A stretch of DNA of 64,000 nucleotides from Dichetophora obliterata (Eukaryota; Arthropoda; Insecta; Diptera; Sciomyzidae). The stretch lies in contig OY986438.1 of NCBI GenBank assembly GCA_963920525.1, forward strand, positions 81,603,677 through 81,667,676, read 5' to 3'. Positions 22,041-35,251 of this stretch are shown one piece after another (the first letter of the stretch is position 1; the number at the start of each line of letters is the position of its first letter). The position numbers and the translations under genes are program-made. Under the pieces are notes generated by a model, which saw nothing but the letters and a program-made list of their open reading frames with translations, did no database searches and was not told where the DNA came from.

Positions 22041-24661
22041 AGGAAATAAGAATGCATTCAATGAATGCAAAATTGATTTATAAATAAAATTTTTAATTCA
22101 AGTTTATTTTGAAAAATGTGATTATTTATTCATTTCAATTATTCATTTGCGTTATTCAGAATAATTAATAATTTTGCAAAGCAAAAAAGAATGCCATTCT
22201 CAAAGAATTTCAGGACGTTCAATTATTCTTTCTTTATTCATTATTCATTTTTTGTTCGTTATTATTCATTTTTATTCATTCGTTTTTTATTGAAGCGAGG
22301 CTTTTTTTTACGCCTCGTTTTGTGATTTGCTTGAGTGAAATCTGAAAAACGACACTTTTTTCCATACACCTTTTTCTTAGAATTGTTGTTGTTTTTTTAC
22401 TTGTGTCTATTACAACAAGAGGATATAAAATTAAAAATATTCCTTTGCAAGCGTGAGGATCGAACTCGCGCCTTCCGATCGAGAGTTCTACACACTAACC
22501 ACTACTCCAATCCAACCATTTCTGATTTCATGTGATTCATTCAATATTAACTGAAGCTATGTTGCAGTAGATGACAGGAATTTATTAAAGGGATTGTTCA
22601 TTAGCTGCTCTACACATTCTATTGTGAATGCGTGAAGCTATTATGCAGCAGATCACAATTATCGATCAAATACTACGTTTCTATGGCGACCTAAGTCGGG
22701 GTTGACTTGGGATTAACTTACCATGGAAACGCGAGTTGAGTTGAATTTCATCAAATCCACAAAACTCCACAAAACTCCACGAAACTTAGATTTAACTGAG
22801 TTAGATTGGATGCGTTCGGAATACGAAACAGTTGCTCAACTGTTGAGTGAGGTTTTCTTGATTATATGTTATTTTTTTTTATTTCTGCCACTCGTTGACA
22901 TAAAATGTAATAAACCTTTTAGCAGGCACACAAAGTAGCGGAAACTAATACTGATCAAAGACTTAATATGTTTAGTAAATATTGTACCTTCTAAACGCAC
23001 ACATTTATACTAAGAAAAAATGGCGAATAGAATGACACAAGTCCAACTCGACTCAATGTTGTGCATGGAAGCACTATCGAGCTAGAAACGCCATAATGTC
23101 AACTTGAAGAAAACCCAACCTAGGATCAACTCGCCATTGAAACGTAGTAAAAAGCATTTTGCATTAGCTATCCAAACAATAAAAGCAGCATGGTTCCATT
23201 AAACGGGTGGATTTTAATTGCGAATTCAGACATGAATGTTCATAGGCACTTAAGGCAAGGATGGTGGTCTAGCGCTCGAAAATTTAAGGTATTTTTAGGA
23301 TTTTTTTAAAAAGTTAAATTATTGAACAAGGATATTTAAACTTTTAAGGTGTATTGTAACTCTCATTCATCACAAAAAAATATTTTTTTAATTTAAAAAA
23401 TTGTTGATCTTGTTCAAAATGGTGGTCAATGAGACGCTCTCAAGGAAAAGGGGCATGGGCGGTGTTGTAGATTTTGACTGTTCTATTTATCTGAAAAATA
23501 AAAACCTAGAATATTATTAATCACTATGAGTGCAGCTATGGCTTGCACTAGAAAAAAAAAGATATGAAAAATTGACATAATGACGCGCTTTTGAAAATTA
23601 AGTTCTTAAAACAGCTTGTTTTCTACCGGTTATTAAGTGTAAAATATACGGTGTTTTTTAAATAAAACTTTGATTCTAGTTCCAGCGATAGCCATAGTTG
23701 TAATGAATAGCAATTTTAAATTTCAGATGATTCGGCTAAATAGTTTTTGTTTTTTCTACAACACCTAAAAAGAGAATGAATGTAGACGAAACACTGTGGC
23801 TCGACACCTACTTAAACGGCTGTAGAAGTGAAAATACAATGTTCAGTTGCTTTTTGACAAGACGTAATGTAAAGTAACGTAGAGATCTAAAATTCACGGA
23901 TTTATACGTACCGTCACGTTACATTACGTTTATTAAAACCACTTGTATAAGAAAGCATTGTTACAAGCAATAAGTGAAAGAACGCACTGCTCAACTGACA
24001 TTAGATCACATTACGTTACTTCCATTATAATTGGACATTAACGTCAGAAAGACTATACTTTTTAAATATAAAAAATCAGTTTCATAAAAATTCTAAGCCT
24101 TAAACAATGCTGTTTTGATAAATATAATTTGCGAATGACAAGCGATCCAAATATTTGCACAACAAGATTAGGACAACTATTGATGTAATATTTGCTAGAA
24201 ATATCGATGACACTACATCTCTATAATATACGTTTGATATTTAGATATTAAAACCCAATAATTGCATTATCATTTCCAAAAATAATTCAAAATTAATGTT
24301 TAATAATAATGTTAGGTAATAAAATTTACTGGTGGGAAATAATTTTTTTAATTAACATGAGGTATTTAAAATTTATCAATTTAAAAATTTTTTTATTAAA
24401 AAAAACCATTAAATTATGAAACGTGTAAAACTGCGTTTTATTAATAATTAATAATTTTTTATTCATTGTTCATTTGTTATTCATTATTCATTTTTTTATC
24501 ATTTTAGTCCTAATAAAAAATTATTGATTCATTATTCTGAATAACGAAAATGTATAATTGAAATTAATAATTAATCATTTTTTTAAAATGAATGTGAATT
24601 ACAAATTTTATTTATAAATCAATTTAACATTCATTGAATGCATTCCTATTTCGTTATTCAG
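22041..24661 (+). mobile_element. Large non-coding repeat (copy A) between ATTCATT-rich inverted arms
   Basis: Outer arms 22041-22287 and about 24436-24661 are inverted copies rich in ATTCATT; both carry GAATGCATTCAATGAATG. Between them lie three blocks in order: X (22288-23560, starting TTGAAGCGAGGC), Z (23568-24250) and Y (24360-24435). The same blocks occur rearranged at 34660-38010. No transposase frame is present. X includes a tRNA-like segment. The arms may belong to a different element that XZY entered. Confidence 0.6.
22446..22516 (-). other. tRNA-like pol III module inside copy A
   Basis: The minus strand has box A-like TGGAGTAGTGG and a perfect box B GTTCGATCC at tRNA-like spacing. 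The counterpart is at 34783-34852. Confidence 0.6.
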
Positions 24662-25775
24662 TTGTACTTAAATTTCTGAATATGAATGCCGATTTCACAG
24701 CTCTGAAAATTTATATGCGCTTAGATAATTAACTTATTTACTATTGAAATTTAAATGTTTTTTGAATTTAAAAAAAACAATTCTGTTATAAAAGTAGTTA
24801 AGACAAAGTTTAACGAATAAAATTATAAAAAAATTAATTTGTTTCGCTCTCAAGCTAAATTAGTTAAAGCGAGTCTCTTTTGCTAGGAAATAATATATGT
24901 TATTGCAGCAATCACTGTTGCATACTTCCTGTTAGTTTTGTAACAAAGTAAATGTATGATATTTAATCCATTTTTCTAATTGGCGCCGAAATTCGTTACA
25001 TTCAGCCAAAGGACAGTTTAATACGCTGCACAGAAAACAGAACAGTATTCGTTTTTTACGTCACACTACGGTAGTGATCGATTTATGCATACCTTAAAAA
25101 CCAGTCATTGCATGTATTTTTCTTTTATTGACCGGAGGGTCAAAAAAGAGAGTTTTTTTTTAAATTATGCTGTTATTTTGTTTTAAACTTAAATTTCTAC
25201 AAACTTTTCATATAAACATATAAAAGTAATCTTCCAATGCTACCCCTTTTTCCATAGTACGGTACACGTTTTCACAAGTAAAACAAGTTTATTAATAGAA
25301 AAAACAGGGTTCAGAAATATTCACTCATGTTACAGAAAACTCCAACATAAATGTAAATAAACACTATTTGAAGCACACAACACACAATTTTATTTTCATT
25401 TCCTTTTTGTGTGTAACGGAGTTTGCGTGTTGTTGATAATCCAACATGAATTCTTCGTTTTAATATTTGCTTGTGTGTCACAATCTCAAACAAAGATCGA
25501 TCTCAACAATTCTCTGTGTTTCAGTTTTACACTTATGTTTGCTTCAAAATTTTCATGTTGGAGAATTCAGGCCTTTGTGAAAACCAAAAAAAAATTTTTT
25601 TCAACATGAACAAGTGGTGTTTGTAAAATTGTCTTTGTTTGTGTCGGTCATTGGCCGCATTCAGCACAGACAACAGTTGGGAACTGTTGTGTAAAAATTC
25701 GCTGAATGGTAAAATTTTGGTAGCGCTCACTAAAACTAAACCGGTAGCATACACCATTTCTGTGGGAAAGGATTT
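24662..25775. other. No gene recognised
   Basis: The stretch is AT-rich, with only short frames and no clear repeat ends. A TGGCGCC at about 24982 was considered as a primer site and not accepted. Confidence 0.5.
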
Positions 25776-25777
25776 TG

Positions 25778-26220
25778 GAATGTCATATTAAGTGATGAGA
25801 AAACCTTCAAGCTTTACGGGCCCGACGGTTGCTAGAAATACTGGCACAATTTTCGATAGTCACGACAAATTAGATATGCGCGTAACCATGGGCGGGGATC
25901 ATTGATGAATTAAGCCGGTTTCAGATACTTTGAAAGTCCCCCCTGTATTTTATTTCGTGCAAATCGAATGCACAAATGTATATTGAGTTATTAGATGATG
26001 TGTTTATTGAGTTCACATGCTTTAAATACCAGGATAACTGGACTTTTCAGCAGGACAACTTTCAATAAATCTTTAATATACCCATAGTGTAGCCTGCTGT
26101 TAGTCATGACTTGAATCCTATCGAATTTTTTCGGCCCAAGTTTATAAAACCGGCGCCAGTTCGAGTCGATGACGCATCTGAAAACAGCTCTTTAAGATGA
26201 ATGGTAGAAAATCGATGGCT
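25778..26220 (+). pseudogene. Tc1-like transposase remnant
   Basis: The plus strand preserves Tc1 landmarks in shifting frames: a SDEKTFKLYGPDG-type segment near 25790, FQQDN near 26050 and a LNPIEF segment near 26112. The second Asp motif and the C-terminal DLNPIE block fit the D34E class. There are many stops and frameshifts. No terminal repeats were found. Confidence 0.6.
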
Positions 26221-26298
26221 CCATCTTCAGATCGTTTATATACTTCATGCCTTTCATACTTAACCAAGCCATATATAAGAAAGGAAGACATATCTATA

Positions 26299-26460
26299 CT
26301 CTATACTATTATATAAAAATAGACTCACGAATTTGATCCTGAATAAGCTCGGTTACCGCTGAACCGATTTTGATAATTCTTTTTTTATTCGATTCCTATG
26401 CTAATATAGATTGTTAAAGCTTACCAAGGTTATCGAAAAATGTATTCTTTAATTATTGCA
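26299..26460 (+). other. Possible Helitron-like terminal segment
   Basis: The block TCTATACTATTATATAAAAA-like (26298 on), followed by CCGCTGAACCGATTTTGATA, resembles end segments seen in insect Helitron-type repeats. No Rep/helicase frame or 3' hairpin was identified, so the call is weak. Confidence 0.25.
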
Positions 26461-26491
26461 AAATCACGCATTTTATTTGATAACCATAAAA

Positions 26492-28400
26492 GCCCATTTC
26501 CAATAACGCGTGAGATGCGTTTCGTAAATTTACGCAAAGAATCAATGCACGAAAACATACCTGATTGGTTCCAATAAACAACGTGCGTGTGCACGCAGCG
26601 TAAAATATTCGAAAAATTAAATAATTCACGTGCGTGAAGATTTGACAGCTATTGACATCGAAACAGCTGTTCACTTTAGAGCAACTCCAAATAGTACTGT
26701 ACGAACTATTGGTACCATACTACAAGGTATTTGGTACTGGTGCGAAATATTTTCACTCGAAATTAACAAAATATCCTCAAGTTTTTTTTTTCAATTATGA
26801 GTGTTGAGTAAATTGTCCTGGTTGTAAAAATTCAATCAAATCATCACAAACAAAAACTCACATCCCTCACCCAAAAATTACCCAAAATTAGCATGTTCAC
26901 CAAAAATATCAACCAATGTGAAAAGAATTATGAAGACAACATTTTCGAATATTTTTTTAATTTAACAAAATCTACCGAAAGTTTGGTTTTAAAAAATAAT
27001 GGCGGTCCGTTTAAAAATAGCATCACTTCTTTCTGAAATTTAATTTAATACTATTTTGCAAAAATTCGCAAACATTGTTGTATTTTTAAAAAGTCATCCG
27101 TTTTTACCAATCACAGATGATGAGAAGATAAAGTGTTACCACAAAATTTGGAGGATTACTTTTATTTTAAGTCATAAATCAGAAAAAAATTATAAAAAAA
27201 CAACGAAAGATTTTCATTGTTGTATAAGAAATATCGCGTTTTGGGCTCAAGACTAATTAAAAGAAGTCACTAGTTGAGGCACATGAGCCATGTTCCGTCG
27301 GATTAAAACTTATATATATTAGGTACGATGGAAACATGGCAGACTTTTGAGAATAACGACTATAAAACAAAAACCATGAATTCTACTGTAAATAATTCGT
27401 ATCAAAAATTAATCAAGATCAAGAATAAAAGTTTTGTACCATTTCAGCATCTTTATGATTCTGTGATAGCAAGAGAAAAAAAAAAGGTAAAATTCGAAAG
27501 AGTTGCCTAAATATGACTGATTTCTGGGTACATAATTTTCATTTTTAAATCATTTAAATTCTTAGGTTTAAGATTCCTCTACTAAAAAATGCATTTTTTT
27601 TAAAGTATTAAACGGAACTCCAACCACAAAATTATTATACATTTTATTGGTGATTAATACAAAGAAAAAACCTCCATATTATCTTATATTCACCAAGAAA
27701 TTGGTTTTACTTACATAGCTTTTAAACTTTTTTGTTTAATTTGGGCTCAATTTCCTGTTTAAATGTCTAACTTTTTAGTATATCTTTAAGTTCCCATCAA
27801 GAAATATTGGGTAACATTCAAAAAGTTAAAAAAGTTTCGCGACTTAGTGAAAATTTTTTTTTATATTTCGATAACTTAAAACTGCGATTCTATCAAAAAT
27901 AGGACGCCATTTTTTAGTAAAGACTATACTTTAGTATGACTTGAAAGTAAGAAAGTTATGCATTAAAAATATACGAATTTTTTTGTCAAGAAGACAACTT
28001 CTTGACATTTATTAATTAAAAAACCTTGTTAAAAATATTAGTATATATTATTTTTTTTTAATGTAGGAACGTACTGAGCACCATTTTCTTTAAATGAACA
28101 TTTTTAGCACGATTGGAAAGAAGATATCAAGAAACACATCCTTATTAAAATTTTTAGCACAAAAGCCAATTAGAGCAAATTTTTAACCACTTCTAAAAAC
28201 CACTTTTTATGTTATGCTATTTTTTGGTACGGACTGTACTTACAAAATGTACTGAGCCGGGTACTGTTCAAAATTATGCTTTGCTAAGCAGAAGTACGGC
28301 ATATCATATGTTCACGCACACGTTCTATTGGAAATTGATTTTTTTCCGCAGCTTCCGCAGCGTAAAACGCAACGCATCTCACGCGTTATTGGAAATGGGC
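26492..28400. mobile_element. Nonautonomous TIR element, 1.9 kb
   Basis: GCCCATTTCCAATAACGCGT at 26492 is found inverted ending at 28400, and the match extends about 30 bp. Internal parts near 26690-26750 and 28225-28270 are loosely inverted too. Frames inside (for example 27328-27510) show no known domain. The target duplication was not resolved. Confidence 0.65.
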
Positions 28401-30735
28401 CTTAACAGCAAACAAAGCTTTTCTCTCTTTGTCGAGAGAGCTTCTCTCAATATAACACGACAGCCATGTTGTGTAGTTAAGCTGAATTCACTGATAACCT
28501 TCAGCATGTTTTTGTGTGATTTAATATAATGTTAATCAAGTTGAGAGTGTGCAGAAATTTTTCTCTCTGAGCGAAAACTTCATATAAAAAAAACTTTCAA
28601 AACATGCACAGCATTATAAAAACATTTGGGTAAAAAATTTTTAAAATTTGTAATCTAAAATGTTATTTTTTACATATATTTTGAAAATAGATATATTCTT
28701 CTTAAATTGTTGTAGTTAATCGGCCTTCTTCAGTTATTAATTGTTTTAATTGGGCTTCGGTCAAACAACAATTCTTCTTATATCTAAAAAAAACCGATAT
28801 GACATCAAATTTTTGGCGATATCTCAAAAACTATAGACTTTCTCAATGCATAACAATGCATTTTTGTATGGACAGTCGTTGATTAATAAAACTAACTGTA
28901 ATTTTCTTTTCTTTTCGAAAATATTTTTTACGGATATTAGGTATGTTTTAAAAAAAACCTGTTATTATGACATTAAAATTCTTGCGATATCTTAAAACTA
29001 TAGATTTTCTCAGTATAACTCATAAGCCTCAGAAGGAGGAAAAAACGATTGAAATTTCCTGTTTTGAACTAGCAAGCAAACATTTCCTCAATTTACAAAT
29101 CGATTTTCATCCACTTTTTCTTTTCTTTGTTTAAAATTTCAAATAAGTAAATTGGGAAAATGAGAAAAGGTTTACCGTTACCTCACCAATGCAATGTTTT
29201 ATATTGTTTTCAAAAAACCTCTAAAATATCCAACTTGTACTAAAGAATAGGCCAAGAGTTGCTTTTGTTGTACATATTTTTTTTAATTTTAATTTTTTTT
29301 TTAATTTTCATTTTCCTTATTCTTTCATATAACATAATTTACCTAAAAAAATTTTTTTTTGACACAAACAGTTTCTATCATTAAAAATCATGGGCCACCT
29401 ACCCCCCCTCCCCTATGATTTTTTGATGAAAACTAATTTGCTTAAAATGTTGTTATATTTTTTGCAATGTGTTACAGCTTAAAAACTAAGTCATGTGAAA
29501 AACATTTTCAAATATGGCTTAAAAAATAATTCTGTGAAAAATATTTCAAACTATTCCAAAGTTATATACATAAATCTATGTTTTAATCTATTTCCTTATC
29601 TATATATTCATAGTTAACGTTATAGTTATAGTAGAATTCGTCCTGACCCAATTCAATGATTTTTTGATGATCGTTTTGTGAATTTGTAAAAGTGTAAATT
29701 AACCTTCGAACAAAACACATGCTAGACGTTTCCGTTTGATATATACAGCATTCTTATTGATGTATAGTATTGCCCGGCAGACGTTTTCCTGCCGCAGACC
29801 ACCTTTAACGAATTTTCATGCTGTTCGAAAAAAAAGTATAGCAGTGGGGGTACTGCCGACCGAAGCGAAAACATATATGTGAAATATTAGTATTCCCTGG
29901 AAGACTTTGTCCTGCCACGGACCGCCTTACAGCTATATAAGAATTTTCGTGCTAATCGGAAAAAAGTTTTATATTTTCACCCCCTCAACCTTTGATTATT
30001 TCTTTCAAAATATTTTTTATTAAGATAGCATTTTTATTTTATAATTACACCAAACTATATTATTACATTTAAATTGAATATTGTTGATAAAAAAATAAAA
30101 TACAGGGAGCACTATTGAATGAAAAATAATCCTCAAAGAGGATATTTAACTTTTTCTTTCAATGTATATGTAGAGCTGTAGCTAAAATAAAATAATTTTA
30201 CTTTTTTTTATATATGATATTTTGTTTGATGGGTCTTGAAGTCTCTTTTAATGCCTGCATTTGAGATCTTGCTACAAGGAAAACAAAAATCATAGCGAGC
30301 AAAGTGCAGTTTATTTTCTGCCACCGATTCGGTTTATCCGTACATCCATCATTAACGCACATTATTTTCATCTTTTATAACTTCAATATATTTTAAATTA
30401 TGGGTCTTAATATAAAAAACAAAGTAAAACATAAACAAGAATAGAAATGAAACTTATTGAAATAATTAATATACACTTAAAATACATAATAATGCACACA
30501 TATATAAAATATGTATTTGCATACATTTCATTAAATTTCATTTGCATTATTTTCACTGTTTACGTCATTAATAATATAATTATATTCTAAAAAAGATACT
30601 ATAGGCTTATGGTAGCTGAAATAAGAAACAAAAAATTTTGAACGATACGGTCCCAGACATGATAAAATTTTTATTAGGTAGCCTTGACAACTACTTATTT
30701 TCTCTCGAGCTGCGTCCATCGAATTTCACACAAAA
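28401..30735. other. AT-rich stretch with two diverged direct repeats, no gene
   Basis: A block containing GCGATATCT and AAAACTATAGAYTTTCTCA occurs at about 28786-28860 and again at 28948-29010. A second block containing CAGACGTTTTCCTGCCGCAG (29773) recurs diverged near 29898, about 125 bp later. No coding motif was seen. Confidence 0.45.
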
Positions 30736-31461
30736 GGGGCTGTTCAGACCTGCCTGAAGTGCGGCGACTCACTTGCCTCTTTTTGACATAAACCAGCTGC
30801 CAGGTGTTCACACAGAAATTGTTGCTTCACTTTGAGGCTGCCTCACTTTGACGTATACGTTTTTGTTTTCCTTTCTATTGCTGTTTTCGCGCTGTGGTGT
30901 ATTAATCTAGAAATTTTTGTTGCTAAATTAATATAAATAATAATTAATATAAATAATGATTTCGAAGAAGAAATTTGCATAATATTTGGGTATAACCAAC
31001 ATTGCTGCATTGTGCGCCTTGAAAAGGAAAAATGATGAAAAACAGAAACGCGAGTGGGTGAAAGCTTGGAAGTTGCGAACACTTCTTCGACTGAATGTTG
31101 TATAAAATTGGATTTTGTTCATACAAACTTATAAGTTCCGAAGTTTGGGTGCGAGCCCAATAACTCATTTTTAAATATAGTTATTAAGCGCGCGAATTCT
31201 TCACAATTAAAACAATATGAATACAACAATGAGTAAACAAAATTATTTCGTGGCAGTACAAACTAAAACGAGAAAACTAAGAAGAAAAATGTCAAAAAAA
31301 CAAACTTCACTCTGATGTACATCAAAATGAGTCGCAAAATTTTTAAATTTTAAAAATTCTTGCCTCACGTAACATGTCACCTTCCCGCTTTTCCCTTTGC
31401 CTGTAGACGTCAAAGTGAGGCAAGTGAGTCGGCCTCATTTGAGGCAAGTCTGAACAGCCTC
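30736..31461. mobile_element. TIR MITE with about 45-bp ends
   Basis: Left end GGGGCTGTTCAGACCTGCCT (30736) and right end inverted GAGGCTGTTCAGACTTGCCT (to 31461) share CGACTCACTTGCCTC further in. An inverted GACGT.AAAGTGAGGC block near 30835-30855 and 31405-31425 extends the arms. It has no gene. The target duplication is unclear. Confidence 0.7.
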
Positions 31462-33484
31462 AAAGAAAACAATATAAAGTGCGTGTGTCTTACACATTGG
31501 CAGCTTCGGCGGAGTCAATAGTTGGCAACTGTTATTTTTTAATTTGAGTGAAAAACCTTTGCAATTAAATGATCCATTCACAACAGGTGACTCCTCTCAA
31601 TGCGGCCAATGTGTGTGACACAAGTTCCCTATTTTGTTTTCTTTTGTTTGACATTCGATGGTCGAAACACGAAATGTCACTCCTACCTATTACTTATTAT
31701 ACCATGTCTCATGTCCCAGTCAGAGAATATGCTGGAGACATTTATAAAACTACAAATGTTTTTATGTTGGTCATGAAACTCAAATACACGATCTTGGATA
31801 TTGGCTACCAGGCGCACAGCAAATGCAGCAAGCATTACAAAATTAAACAAGGTGTTAAATATTAAATAAAATAAATGTCTCTTTTGTCAATATGTATACA
31901 ATTTGTAATAAAAATAAATGCTTTTGGATCATAGCTAGGGAGATATTTTTTCAAAACTTAATAGAATCGAAAAATACCTCTACAAAAAAATCCACACCAC
32001 CTTGAAAAAGTTTGTGATTTTTATTATCTAGAAACAATACGTAATCGAACTTGTGATGTCGGTATTGCCGCGCAAAAATGCTGTTTATATGTGTAGCCAA
32101 AAAAAGAAAACAAATTGTTGTGATTGTTGTCAACTCATATTTCATGTACAGTGTACATGTACTATCTATCTTTCTTTTGACATATGCTTTTATGTCAAAG
32201 AAACAAATATAATAAAAATGTTATAGTAAATTTTTGGACCTAACGACTTTTAACGTTAAATTATTGTTTTAATATCAAACAAATGATGTTGTTAAAAGTA
32301 GGTGTACTATGTTACAATACCACGATTTAATTAAAATAAAACGCTTGTTTGACATCAAAAAAATCTGCGAAAATGAAAAGCAACCAAAAATATAAATGTA
32401 GAGTGCCTGTGTGACCGCCCCATTGACAACCCTTCCCCTTGTCTTGTAGCTAGCCTCTCTCGAAATGTTAACAGTTACGAAAAACTTTTCAGACACAAGC
32501 CGACGCATGAGCCAAACCGTACCGTACTCGACAACCTTGTTGACAGCTACATTGGCTTCATTATTAAGAGCGTGCAGCTCAATGACTAAACAACAACAAA
32601 AGCAATAACAACATTTTCATCTATGCCTACAATAACAAATACAAAAATACACTTAAAGTGTCGAATCACTGCCGCATTCACGCTGTTTAACTGCGCCAAA
32701 TGCCGCCACAACAAATAAATTTTCAATTCAAAATGTGCAAATTTCCACAAACGAAAAATGAGCCCACGAACCCTTTCCCTCCTCCGTCACTATTCCTTAT
32801 GTCAACTTCCGTTTCCGCCACCGTCACAAGCATCTACCATGACAAACACAACAACAGCAATAACAATAACAACAACAGCAAAAACAACAACACAGCACTT
32901 CTAACTTCATACAATGACACAAAAGTACAACCATAAGAATCTTACAAGCTTTCTCCATATAAGTTTGTTTTAAAAAAATGTCTGAAATCTGTGAAGCGTT
33001 ACGAATGCCGAACGTTCTCACATTTGGAAAAGTTAGTGTACGCCATACGGCTACAAAATGTCAGGAAAGCCAAACTTCTAAACCTAGGGTAACTTAATGA
33101 CTGAATTAGAAGTGGTGTTCTAAAAGCAACGGTGTGCAAACACAGCTCTTTATTTAACAAAGTGAGGCTCTTACTGAATTTTGACATGAAATTTTCCTAT
33201 TAAAAATTATTTAAAACGACATAATCGAATTTTTAAAGTCCATTTTTGACCAACATAACAGAAAATAGATTATAAAATGTCCGAAACATTCGTAATAAAA
33301 ATACAACACAAAGGTCGTCCAATACTTAATCTTTATACTCCACTATAAAATTCGTGAAGTAAAACACCTTTCGCAGTTTACTACTCAGCACCTCACAGAA
33401 ATATTGCGAACGGCTCAAACCAACACAAAACCAAATTTTTATATAAACATTTTTTTTTAAAATTGTAACTCCTTTTTATCCTAT
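31462..33484. other. No convincing gene; CAA-rich tract at 32580-32935
   Basis: The tract has repeated CAACAA/CAATAACAA and GCCGCCAC words, as in dipteran 5' UTRs or Gln/Asn-rich exons. A 78-codon frame across it is low-complexity (NNSNNNNNNSKNNN). A host exon or UTR is possible but unsupported. A 98-codon frame at 31569-31865 matches nothing I recognise. Confidence 0.35.
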
Positions 33485-33488
33485 TTAA

Positions 33489-33748
33489 CCCATTATCGGC
33501 CACAGGTCGATTTTCCAACCAGTAATTGCCACCTAGTTTCAAAATAATCTATCTTACCTGAATTTATGTGATCACCTAATTTGGAATGCAATTTTAATTT
33601 ATATTTAAATTAAATTTCGAATGATGACCAATTCATACTAAAGATTCAAGCTCTGCAAAACACTCATCGCTTGACCATTAACTGTATATTTATAATATAC
33701 CAGGTGGCCACATGTGAGTGGTCGAAAAATCGACCATTGGCCGCATAG
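33489..33748. mobile_element. piggyBac-type MITE with TTAA flanks, 260 bp
   Basis: TTAA at 33485-33488 and 33749-33752 flanks ends that are imperfect inverted copies. The left contains CGGCCACAGGTCGATTTT, the right inverted CGGCCAATGGTCGATTTTT. The size and TTAA fit a piggyBac-dependent MITE. Confidence 0.5.
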
Positions 33749-34242
33749 TTAAAAATTTTGGACTAATTAATCCAAACATTGGAATAAAGGAATTTTTAAT
33801 CCAGAAGGTACTATTTTTTAATCCCTACTTTAGTTTCACTTATTTTTATCTAAAAAGTTAAAGTTTTAGACTATTTCTCGACTACGAATTTAGCAGGGTC
33901 TGGAACCCACGTTCCCGAAAGCTTACTTGCATTCGTAATGAAACAACATCAGCTAAACTTTATTAGAAACTGCAATAGACGAGTGGATAAGATGTCTGAC
34001 CGGTAGATGAGAGGACGTGGGTTCAAATCAGTAGATAGTCAGACTAAATTGGATTTAAGTTTATATTTTTTTTTTGCTAACATGCATTTTGAAAATTTAA
34101 AACTTTTTGTGGATTAAAAAGTAGCTATTTTTGGATTAGAAAATTTTTAACTTTTTCTTGGATCAAAAAAAGAAACTTCCTTTTTGGTGTTGTCCTATAT
34201 GAAATCCAAAAAAGTTTAAAATTTAGTCTAAGATTTTTAACT
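33747..34242. mobile_element. TIR element with tRNA-like core, copy 1
   Basis: The left end AGTTAAAAATTTTGGACTAA and right end (inverted AGTTAAAAATCTTAGACTAA) match the copy at 60152-60874. Arms continue with ATCCA- and TTTTTAATCC-type blocks. A tRNA-like segment lies between the arms. There is no protein gene. The left end abuts or overlaps the TTAA of the neighbouring MITE. Confidence 0.6.
33972..34035 (+). other. tRNA-like pol III module inside TIR element copy 1
   Basis: TGGATAAGATG is close to box A, and GTTCAAATC is a perfect box B about 40 bases later. A second box B-like GTGGGTTCC lies on the minus strand near 33900-33920. Confidence 0.5.
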
Positions 34243-34422
34243 GTGTGAAACCCATATATTATATGTGACATTCCAGTTGTCAACGCACATTGTGCATTTT
34301 ATAACATTTCGTATGTGCAGCTGCTGTTTGTTTTCTGATACCAACGAAAAAAGGAGCGTGGTTACGAACAATTTTCATATTTTTATCGAATACTTTACTT
34401 TTATTTTTACTTTACCAGTAGT

Positions 34423-34650
34423 GGTGGCCGTACCCTACTGATAGAGTGCGTAAGAAGAGTGCTCGCTCGTAAGGTGTAAAAATCACGGTTCTTACCCACC
34501 GCCTCACTGCAGACAATGGCAAACTTCAGGTGTCGGCATAAAACTCGTAGGTTCAGTTCTCGATCATTTGTATTCAAACATTTAATTTCACGCACATCAC
34601 AATTGATCAATAGAAGCTCGATCAAATTCCTTCCAAGGGCTGAAATGGCC
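34423..34650 (+). mobile_element. tRNA-headed SINE, family 2, internally deleted copy
   Basis: It begins GGTGGCCGTACCCTACTG and ends CCAAGGGCTGAAATGGCC, as does the fuller copy at 50773-51086. The central part around CAGAAAGTTTTTCAATTG is missing. Confidence 0.65.
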
Positions 34651-34782
34651 AACTTGTTATTGAAGCGACAAAAACGACACTTTTTTCCATACACCTTTTT
34701 CTTAGGATTTGTGTTATTTTTTCACTTGCATCTATTACAACAAGAGAATATAATATTAAAAATTTTTCTTTGTAAGCGTTAG

Positions 34783-34852
34783 CAGTGAGAATCGAACTCG
34801 CACCATTTCGATCGAGAGTTCTACATACTAACCATTACTCCAAAACACTTTG
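34783..34852 (-). other. tRNA-like pol III module inside copy B
   Basis: The minus strand has box A-like TGGAGTAATGG and box B GTTCGATTC, the counterpart of 22446-22516. The reversed arm of copy B lacks this module. Confidence 0.6.
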
Positions 34853-35251
34853 TGTCATGATGTGATTTATTCAATGTTAAGTATTAACTGAGGCTATGTT
34901 GCAGTAGATGACAGGAATTTATTAAATAGATAGTGCATTAGCTATCCTACGTATTTTATTGTGAATGTGTGAAGATATGATGAAGCAGATCACAAAATTC
35001 GATCAAAAGCATTGAGCTTTAGCTATCCAAACAACAAAAGTAGCAAGATTCCATTGAAAGGGTTCAAAATTATCACAAGATGCCAATTGTTATAGGTGTA
35101 GATTTTAATTGCGAATTCAGACATGAATGTTCATAGGCACTTAAGGAAAGGCCGGTGGTCTAGCGCTCGAAAATTTAAGGTATTTTTAGGATTTTTTTAA
35201 AAAGATAGAAAATTAAACAAAGATATTTAAACTTTTAAGGTATATTGTAAC

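Noticed and set aside
24975..25000. TGGCGCC as a primer-binding site with an LTR to its left
   Set aside because: Only seven bases match, no LTR pair or coding part follows, and the nearby GGAGGGTCA block is in the wrong orientation.
31569..31865. 98-codon frame as a host gene
   Set aside because: No recognisable domain, no splice or promoter context and AT-rich surroundings.
32700..32936. 78-codon Asn-rich frame
   Set aside because: Low-complexity CAA/AAC tract with no domain and no start context; kept only as a possible UTR-like tract.
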